Of a stretch of DNA of 7,664 nt, positions 1-5,009 are shown piece by piece. Below the pieces are notes generated by a model. That model was not told the origin of the DNA. It was given only the letters and a program-made list of their open reading frames with translations, and ran no database searches. The translations under genes and the position numbers were made by a program. Within the stretch, counting starts at the first letter, position 1; each line of letters opens with the position of its first letter. Origin of the DNA: CAITWF01 sp038231575 (GTDB lineage Bacteria; Verrucomicrobiota; Verrucomicrobiia; Opitutales; Opitutaceae); the NCBI GenBank assembly GCA_038231575.1, contig JBBRLB010000199.1, positions 1 through 7,664 on the forward strand. The letters are read 5' to 3'.

Positions 1-585
1 TCCGAGACCGGCCGGCCCGCGCCTTCCGTCAGTCTCGTGCAGCCCGCCGACTACCTGTGCGCCGTGGTCACGTTGCGCTCCACGACCAAGGACGCCGATC
101 GCCAGTCGACGGCGATGCACGAGGCGATGCAGCGGCTCACCGACACCGTCGTGAAGTCGCCGCGATTCCAGCTCCATCAGGGTGCGGTGCGACTCGCGGG
201 CGTGGGCAACGGCGCCTACAGCAGCCTGTCCGGCGCCGGGCCGACGACGCTGCAGACCACCTTGCGCGTGCTCTACCCGCTCCAAGGCCTCACAGATATT
301 TTTGAGGCCACAAAACAACTCCGGCGCTTCATCACCACCCTGCCCGCGACGCCCGATGTCGAGATGAACGTCACCGCGCTCACGCTCGCCGTGGCCTCGC
401 CCGACCAATACCGCGATCGCCTCCTCTCGCTGATTTCTGATCAGGCGCGCGCGATGCACCAGAATTTCGGCGCGCGCCTCGTCATCATCGACGGCCTGCA
501 AAATTCCGTGACCGTCCGCCAAGTCGACGACCTCAACGTCGAAATCTACGTCGACTACCAGCTCACCGCGAACCTCGAGCGCTGA
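1..585 (+). CDS. SIMPL (DUF541)-like domain protein, 5'-truncated by the window edge
   Basis: The frame is open from base 1 to the TGA at 583-585, giving 194 residues with no stop. The GTG at 37 is therefore probably not the true start, and the N-terminus, including any signal peptide, is missing. Three parts follow the SIMPL/DUF541 pattern. A strand plus helix near residues 16-50 begins PADYLCAVVTLRS. A second strand-helix lies near 85-115 (TLRVLYPLQGLTDIFEATKQ). A long helix near 133-157 (SPDQYRDRLLSLISDQARAM) is followed by FGARLVIIDGL, as in the Ala-rich helix and 'lGvklg.v' tail of that family. SIMPL proteins are usually secreted or outer-membrane associated and poorly understood; some oligomerise. 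The specific role here is unknown. The gene converges on the minus-strand HxHP gene with 55 bases between them and has no visible link to the oxidase genes. The family call is from pattern memory and moderately uncertain. Confidence 0.6.
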   Translation, partial: SETGRPAPSVSLVQPADYLCAVVTLRSTTKDADRQSTAMHEAMQRLTDTVVKSPRFQLHQGAVRLAGVGNGAYSSLSGAGPTTLQTTLRVLYPLQGLTDIFEATKQLRRFITTLPATPDVEMNVTALTLAVASPDQYRDRLLSLISDQARAMHQNFGARLVIIDGLQNSVTVRQVDDLNVEIYVDYQLTANLER

Positions 586-640
586 GCGGCCCAAACGAAA
601 ACGCCTCGCCGCGTGCCGAGCGGGATCAGCCGCGCCAGCG

Positions 641-1573
641 TCACTCCACCACCTCGAACCAAAACGGCACGAAGGTCTCACGTCCGCCGAGCTTGACCTG
701 CGCCCAGATCACATAGCGCCCGGCGCGCGGGATCGTGATTTTGAAATTCAATTCCGGGTGCGTCGCGTCTGGCCGTTTCTCCAAATCCACCTCCAGCGGA
801 TGCAGGTGCGCGAAGCCGCTCCGCGCCTCGTCAAACGCCACGAGATGCGCGAAGGCGCCCATCACCGGCTCCAGCGGCACCGCGCCGCCGGCCGCTTGCG
901 TGACGCGCAACTTCAAATCCGCGGGACGCCGCGCCTTCATCGGCTGGGCGGCGGACGTGAGTTCAAACCGAAACCCGTCGCGCTCAAACGTCCCGTTGTC
1001 GGCGTGCTGCATCGTCAGCGTGAGCCCCTCGGGCGCGGCCCGCCCGACCGGGACGTCAACCGACGCATAGAGCCCGCGCCCGGTGGCGACCGGCGTGAAA
1101 TCCGCAAACACGCGATACCGTCCCTCGCCCTTCGGCGTGAAGGCAAAGGTCCATTCGCCCTTGGTGCGCCCCGGCTCCGGATGCACGTGCTGATAGTCGT
1201 CGAGCCACGGATCGATGATGAGCAGGTGGAGCAACTTGGTGTGGGCGACGAGTAAATCCTCCGGGGCGATCGTTTTGCCGCTGGCGGTTTTCAGCGTGAG
1301 CGTGAATCGCGCCTCCGCGCCCGGCGCCGGGGCGGCACCGGCGCTGGTCAGCGCCAGCGTCACCGGCGACGCCACCGCGACCACCGGGATGAACTGCGGA
1401 TTCAATGGATCGCAGAAATCGATCGAGTTTTTCGCGTTCACGCGAAAATCCATGTGATTCAGGTTCGTGCCCGTCGGCAAAAACCGCAGAAACAAAAACA
1501 CCGCGATCGCGCCGACGGAGATCCACGCGAGCTGCCGCTTCTCGGTATTCGCCAGCGTCATTTTAGACAGCAT
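641..1573 (-). CDS. Membrane-anchored periplasmic protein with two HxHP His-rich modules
   Basis: 310 residues from the ATG at 1573; a TTG at 1579 and an ATG at 1561 are alternative starts, and none has a good Shine-Dalgarno. One membrane segment near residues 15-33 (LAWISVGAIAVFLFLRFLP) lacks a lipobox and follows a short basic N-terminus, so the rest should be periplasmic. The soluble part has two similar beta-rich modules. Module 1 (about 68-176) carries H111, H116 and the motif QHVHP with H129/H131. Module 2 (about 182-310) carries FAH with H243 and the motif AHLHP with H256/H258. Each module ends in a strand like those of FixH/YtkA-type immunoglobulin-like domains (GEGRYRVFADF; RAGRYVIWAQVKL). 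A conserved-looking linker (IDFCDPLNPQFIPV, C54) precedes module 1. It lies 69 bases downstream of the SCO gene on the same strand, so the two are probably co-transcribed. The His pattern and neighbour suggest periplasmic copper binding or oxidase assembly, but that is inference; I cannot name a characterised homologue. Confidence 0.8.
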   Translation of the reverse strand: MLSKMTLANTEKRQLAWISVGAIAVFLFLRFLPTGTNLNHMDFRVNAKNSIDFCDPLNPQFIPVVAVASPVTLALTSAGAAPAPGAEARFTLTLKTASGKTIAPEDLLVAHTKLLHLLIIDPWLDDYQHVHPEPGRTKGEWTFAFTPKGEGRYRVFADFTPVATGRGLYASVDVPVGRAAPEGLTLTMQHADNGTFERDGFRFELTSAAQPMKARRPADLKLRVTQAAGGAVPLEPVMGAFAHLVAFDEARSGFAHLHPLEVDLEKRPDATHPELNFKITIPRAGRYVIWAQVKLGGRETFVPFWFEVVE

Positions 1574-1642
1574 CGACAAAATCCCGGAAGGACGCAGCGC
1601 CGTTTTTCCCTTCCCGTTATTTTGTTCATTCGGTGTGAAAAA

Positions 1643-2545
1643 TCAGCGCTTCATCTTCGCCACAAACTCCTGCGGCTCCCACGCGCTGCCGTCCGCGCGA
1701 TGAATAATCTTCCCGCCTTCGTTGATCAGCAGCGTCGCGAGCGAATGCTGGACCACCTCGCCCTTGAATTCCGCGATCACGCCGAACTGCGTGAGCAAAT
1801 CCTTGATCGCGTTGTCCGGGCCGGTGAGGAACGAGAAATTCTTCGTGTCGATGCCGCGCACCGTGGCGTAGTCCTTCAACACGCCCGGGGTGTCGTAGGC
1901 CGGCTCGAGCGTGATCGACACCAGCTCAAGATTCGTCACGCCCGCTTCGGCCGCGAGTTTTTGCGCCCGCATCATCTTCGCGGTCGCTGCCGGGCACATC
2001 GTCGCCACCGGGCAGCGCGAATAAATAAAATTGAGCATGATCTGCTTGCCGCGAAACCGCGCACTTTGCACCACGCGCCCCTCCTGATCGTAGAGCGCGA
2101 AGTCCGGGATCGTTTCGCCAATTTCGCGATAGGCTTCCTTGCCGCGGTTGTGCGTGTCCTGCCGCAGCGCGTTCGCCACGCTCGCGACGGTATTGGCCGC
2201 GACTTGGTCATCCGGCCAGATTTGCTCCAAGCGAAAGTCCTCCGTCTTGCTCGTGACCATCTGGGCGCGGATGCGCTGACCAGGTTTGGCCACCGCGGCG
2301 TCGCCCGCCGACACGACAAACTCCATCGTCATCGCCGGCATATAGTCGGGAATCGCCTCGTGTTTCACGACCAGCACATGCCGCGCGACATCGATCGAGA
2401 CGACCTCGCCGCGCAGCGGATAGCGTTGCACCGCCGGGGCTTTGGCCGCCACCGCCGCGGCTGCGGCCACCGGCGTGGCACGTGAACACCCCGCCAGCAC
2501 GAGCGCCGTGCATCCGGCCAAAGCCGCGAGGGCATAAGATTTCAT
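1643..2545 (-). CDS. CusF-like/SCO1-SenC fusion lipoprotein, copper chaperone for cytochrome oxidase assembly
   Basis: 300 residues from the ATG at 2545. I chose this start because it places a lipoprotein signal at the N-terminus (MKSYALAALAGCTALVLAGC, lipobox LAGC, lipidated C20); the longer open frame to 2620 only adds a basic leader. An Ala-rich linker (21-40) leads to a CusF-like copper-binding domain (about 42-110) with H62, M72 and M74 in the pattern HEAIPDYMPAMTM. A thioredoxin-fold SCO domain follows (about 144-300). Its metal site is C178 and C184 (RCPVATMCP), with the distal His H267 in VVQHSLATLLIN. All three SCO copper ligands are present, but the cysteines are spaced CX5C instead of the classical CX3C. 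SCO proteins deliver copper to, or reduce, the CuA site of oxidase subunit II on the periplasmic face. The gene is divergent from ctaA and upstream of the HxHP gene. Family assignment is confident; cooperation between the two copper domains is inference. Confidence 0.93.
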   Translation of the reverse strand: MKSYALAALAGCTALVLAGCSRATPVAAAAAVAAKAPAVQRYPLRGEVVSIDVARHVLVVKHEAIPDYMPAMTMEFVVSAGDAAVAKPGQRIRAQMVTSKTEDFRLEQIWPDDQVAANTVASVANALRQDTHNRGKEAYREIGETIPDFALYDQEGRVVQSARFRGKQIMLNFIYSRCPVATMCPAATAKMMRAQKLAAEAGVTNLELVSITLEPAYDTPGVLKDYATVRGIDTKNFSFLTGPDNAIKDLLTQFGVIAEFKGEVVQHSLATLLINEGGKIIHRADGSAWEPQEFVAKMKR

Positions 2546-2631
2546 GTCACTACGGATTCGCCGGCGGAAAAAATTGTCAAAGGGTTTGCGGTGGAAGCGC
2601 CGGGAGTTTCTGCTGCTCATTCACTCTGCTC
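2546..2631. promoter_or_regulatory. Divergent intergenic region between the CusF-SCO gene and ctaA
   Basis: These 86 bases separate two divergent units and should hold promoters for both. On the minus strand there is a perfect TTGACA at 2580-2575, inside a locally AT-rich run (AATTTTTT). At 17-base spacing the -10 hexamer would be ATCCGT, a poor match to TATAAT, and transcription would begin almost at the start codon. On the plus strand I see no convincing -35/-10 pair. A GGGAG at 2602-2606 is 25 bases before the ctaA ATG, too far for a normal ribosome binding site. I found no clear operator palindrome. The promoter role follows from gene arrangement; the hexamer is only suggestive. Confidence 0.35.
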
Positions 2632-3633
2632 ATGGACACCGCCACTCAACTGCCGCCCACCATCGCACCCTCGCGGCGCACGGCCGCACACAAGCCCGCC
2701 CTCGCGATCTTCGCGGGGATCGGCGCGGCCTGGGTGTTTGTGCTCGTGGTGCTCGGGGCCTTCACGACCAGCATCGGCGCGGGCATGGCGTTTCCCGACT
2801 GGCCGCTCTCCAACGGCTCGCTCAACCCCATCGGCTGGCTCGACAACCTCTCGCTGTTCGCCGAGCACTCGCATCGGCTCAGCGCCGGCCTGATGAGCAT
2901 CATCACCATCCTGCTCGCGGTCTGGCTCCAACGCGCCGAGGAACGCGCCTGGGTCCGCCAGCTCGGCTGGTTCGCCGTCGGTCTCGTGCTCGCGCAGGCC
3001 GTCGTCGGCGGGTTGCGCGTGCTGCTCGATCCCCGGGCGCTGCCCACGCTCGAGACGAGCGTCGGCCGGCTCTTCGCGATGCTCCACGCGTGTCTCGCGC
3101 AACTTTTCGTCTGCACGCTCATCGCCCTCGCCGTCGCGTGCTCACGCCAATGGATCGACCGGAGCGTGCCGGTGAGCGCGACCGTGCGGCGCTTCGGCGT
3201 CGTCTGCTGCGCGCTGCTCTTCCTGCAGCTCGCCATCGCCGCCGTGCTGCGCCACAGCTTCGCGGGCCTCGCGATTCCGACCTTCCCCTCTTCGACGCCC
3301 GCGGGCGCACTGCTGCCGGCGCACTGGGATTTCCGGGTCGCGATTCATTTCGCCCACCGCGTGATGGCGGCCGTGCTTTGCGTGGCGTTGCCGGCGTTCG
3401 CGTTTCTCGTGACGCGCGATCGCGGCGCGACGCTGGCGATGCGCACCGCTGCCTCCGCGCTCATCAGCCTGCTCGGGCTTCAAATTTTTCTCGGCGCGCA
3501 AATCATCTGGACGCAGCGCACCGCGACGATGACCACCGGTCACGTCCTCGTCGGCGCGATGACCCTCGCAACGACGTTTTGGATCACCTGGGTCGCGCAT
3601 CGCGACGCCCTCGAAACCCGTCACGCCGCATGA
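2632..3633 (+). CDS. ctaA: Heme A synthase (COX15/CtaA family)
   Basis: 333 residues from the ATG at 2632; the open frame runs further upstream but that part is Cys/Arg-rich and unlike the family. CtaA oxidises the C8 methyl of heme O to a formyl group, making heme A for aa3-type oxidases. It is an integral membrane protein, and about eight hydrophobic segments are visible. Family signatures are TTSIGAGMAFPDWP (45-58), the EHSHR motif with H79 and H81, LHACLAQ with H152, HFAHRVMA with H242, and TGHVLVGAM with H304. H81, H152, H242 and H304 fit the four heme-ligand positions of the two four-helix halves. The extracytoplasmic cysteine pair of Bacillus CtaA is absent: the cysteines present (154, 161, 170, 192, 193, 250) lie in or next to membrane helices. 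The stop codon overlaps the ctaB start (ATGA), so the two genes are very likely translationally coupled. Confidence 0.95.
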   Translation: MDTATQLPPTIAPSRRTAAHKPALAIFAGIGAAWVFVLVVLGAFTTSIGAGMAFPDWPLSNGSLNPIGWLDNLSLFAEHSHRLSAGLMSIITILLAVWLQRAEERAWVRQLGWFAVGLVLAQAVVGGLRVLLDPRALPTLETSVGRLFAMLHACLAQLFVCTLIALAVACSRQWIDRSVPVSATVRRFGVVCCALLFLQLAIAAVLRHSFAGLAIPTFPSSTPAGALLPAHWDFRVAIHFAHRVMAAVLCVALPAFAFLVTRDRGATLAMRTAASALISLLGLQIFLGAQIIWTQRTATMTTGHVLVGAMTLATTFWITWVAHRDALETRHAA

Positions 3634-4535
3634 CCGCCGACGCTTCCGCCACCAACTCGCCCGCCCCCTCCCCGGCGAAGTTCGGTGACTATCTCGCGCT
3701 CACGAAGCCGCGGCTCAGCTTGCTCTCGGTGCTCACCGCGCTGGTCGGCTACTTTGCCGCGCGCCCGGTGTTCGACGCGGTGAAGTTCACCTGCCTGGTC
3801 ATCGGCACGTCGCTCGCGGCCGGCGGCGTCGCCGCGCTCAACCAGTGGCTCGAGTCCGACACCGACGCACGCATGCAGCGCACCGCCGATCGGCCGATCC
3901 CGACCGGAAAAATCGCGGGCGGGTCGGCCTTCGTGCTCGGCACGCTGATGTGCATCGCCGCGCTGTTCCTGCTCTTCGCGAAGGTCAATTCCTTCGCCGC
4001 GCTGTTCACGCTGCTCACCATCGTGTCGTATCTCGGGTGGTATACGCCGGCGAAACGCTGGTCGCGGTGGTCCACGGAAATCGGCGCGATCGCCGGTGCA
4101 TTTCCGCCGCTGATCGGCTGGGCGGCGGGCGAAGGCCGGGTGACCACGCTCGGCTGGATTCTCTTCGGCATCCTCTTTTTTTGGCAGATCCCGCACTTCA
4201 TGGCGATCGCGTGGACCTACCGGCGCGATTATTCGGCGGTGCATTTCCCCATGCTGCCCGTGCGCGATGAGAGTGGCGCGTGGGTCGCCGGCTGGTCGTT
4301 CATCACCGCGCTCGCCTTGATCGTCGTCAGCCTGCTGCCGTGGTCGTTCGGCCTCGCGACCGTGTGGTATGGCGGGCCCGCCGCGGGGTGCGGCGCGTGG
4401 TTTCTCTGGCGGGCGGCGCGATTTCTGCGGGCCGCGGACCGGGATGTTTCCGCCCGGAAACTTTTCTACGCCACCCTCGGCTACCTGCCCCTCGTGCTCG
4501 GTGCGCTGGTCGCGGACCGCGTGGTGCATTTCTAA
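3630..4535 (+). CDS. ctaB: Protoheme IX farnesyltransferase (heme O synthase)
   Basis: 301 residues from the ATG at 3630, which overlaps the ctaA stop by four bases; the open frame upstream of it is the ctaA shadow. CtaB/COX10 is a UbiA-superfamily membrane prenyltransferase that transfers farnesyl from farnesyl diphosphate to the 2-vinyl group of heme B, giving heme O, the CtaA substrate. The N-terminal hallmark is DYLALTKPRLSLLSVLTALVG (20-40; KPR at 26-28). The first Asp-rich site is N71-x3-E75-x-D77-x4-M82-x-RT-x2-RP, which binds Mg-diphosphate. YTPAKRWS (138-145) and IGAIAGAFPPLIGW (151-164) are also typical. The second acidic region follows FFWQIPHFMAIAW (183-195) as RRDYSAVHFPMLPV (198-211; D200). 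Length and all key motifs fit a complete enzyme. The first ~17 residues are Ala/Ser/Pro-rich and probably cytoplasmic. No Shine-Dalgarno is visible, consistent with reinitiation after ctaA. Confidence 0.96.
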   Translation: MTADASATNSPAPSPAKFGDYLALTKPRLSLLSVLTALVGYFAARPVFDAVKFTCLVIGTSLAAGGVAALNQWLESDTDARMQRTADRPIPTGKIAGGSAFVLGTLMCIAALFLLFAKVNSFAALFTLLTIVSYLGWYTPAKRWSRWSTEIGAIAGAFPPLIGWAAGEGRVTTLGWILFGILFFWQIPHFMAIAWTYRRDYSAVHFPMLPVRDESGAWVAGWSFITALALIVVSLLPWSFGLATVWYGGPAAGCGAWFLWRAARFLRAADRDVSARKLFYATLGYLPLVLGALVADRVVHF

Positions 4536-4541
4536 ATTCGC

Positions 4542-4976
4542 ATGACCCTCCGCGATATTCCCGCACTCAACGCCTCCCTCAACGCGATCGCGACTGTCCT
4601 GATCACGGCGGGTTTCCTCCTGATCAAATTCGGAAAAAAGGAAGCGCACCGCAAAGTCATGATGACCGCGATGGTCGTGTCGGCGGTGTTTCTGGTTGGC
4701 TACGTCACGCACAAGATTTTGATCCGCGGCGTGCACACGCCGTTCGGCGGCGCGGGCCTCATTGCGAAAGTTTACTACACGATGCTGATCTCACACATCC
4801 TCCTCGCGATCAGCATCGCCTACCTCGTGCCGCGCACGTTTCTGTTTGCGATCCGCGGCGACTTCGAACGCCACAAGGCCTGGGCGAAGTTCACTTTTCC
4901 CATCTGGTATTACGTCAGCGTGACGGGCGTGCTCGTCTATTTTTTCCTCTACCAGTGGTGGCCCGCCGCCCGCTGA
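4542..4976 (+). CDS. DUF420 family four-helix membrane protein, probable oxidase maturation factor
   Basis: 144 residues starting 6 bases after the ctaB stop, so it is the third gene of the ctaAB unit. Four membrane segments are visible near residues 7-28, 41-61, 77-99 and 117-138. Histidines sit at or beside their ends: H36 (EAHRKVM), H57 (VTHKIL), H65, H85 (LISHILLAI) and H111 (ERHKAWAKFTFPIWYY). This His pattern and the closing W-Y-Y-V-S-V-T-G-V-L-V-Y segment are characteristic of DUF420 (PF04238). The Firmicute members, B. subtilis YozB and S. aureus CtaM, are, as I recall, linked to function or maturation of heme aa3-type oxidases, which agrees with the position behind ctaA and ctaB. The exact biochemical activity is unknown; the histidines could bind heme or copper, which is inference. 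Length is normal and the gene appears complete. Confidence 0.88.
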   Translation: MTLRDIPALNASLNAIATVLITAGFLLIKFGKKEAHRKVMMTAMVVSAVFLVGYVTHKILIRGVHTPFGGAGLIAKVYYTMLISHILLAISIAYLVPRTFLFAIRGDFERHKAWAKFTFPIWYYVSVTGVLVYFFLYQWWPAAR

Positions 4977-5003
4977 GGAGCGGACGCCTCGGAGAGCCGT
5001 TCC
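4977..5003. terminator. Imperfect hairpin between convergent genes, possible bidirectional terminator or REP-like unit
   Basis: The 33-base gap between the DUF420 stop and the VWA gene stop contains GGAGCGG (4977-4983) and CCGTTCC (4997-5003). They can pair over seven positions with one G-T wobble around a 13-base loop. An alternative stem pairs CTGAGG (4973-4978) with CCTCGG (4987-4992), also with one wobble. There is no strong T tract on either side (only CCTACCTTT on the plus strand), so a classical intrinsic terminator is doubtful. Position between convergent stops supports some 3'-end role. The sequence resembles short GGAACGGCTCTCCGAG-type palindromes that I associate with Verrucomicrobia genomes, but this is an impression only. 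Confidence 0.3.
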
Positions 5004-5009
5004 TACCTT

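Noticed and set aside
286..309. Inverted repeat GGCCTC/GAGGCC with a 12-base AT-rich loop inside the SIMPL-like gene
   Set aside because: It lies within coding sequence that continues smoothly (GLTDIFEATKQ), and a 6-base stem is easily found by chance in this composition.
586..640. Possible terminator between the convergent SIMPL-like and HxHP genes
   Set aside because: Only a 4-base stem (CCGC/GCGG) with no T tract could be found; not enough to call.
1454..2485. Plus-strand 343-residue frame opposite the SCO gene
   Set aside because: His/Arg-rich composition typical of an antisense shadow; the minus strand encodes lipobox, CusF-like and SCO motifs.
2544..3629. N-terminal extension of ctaB through the ctaA region
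   Set aside because: The added ~360 residues are Arg-rich, out-of-frame ctaA sequence. The CtaB family begins close to the ATG at 3630.
3621..4736. Long minus-strand open frame (371 residues) opposite ctaB and DUF420
   Set aside because: The translation is rich in Arg/Gly/Glu/His without domain structure, and the plus strand carries clear ctaB and DUF420 motifs. It is a shadow caused by high GC.
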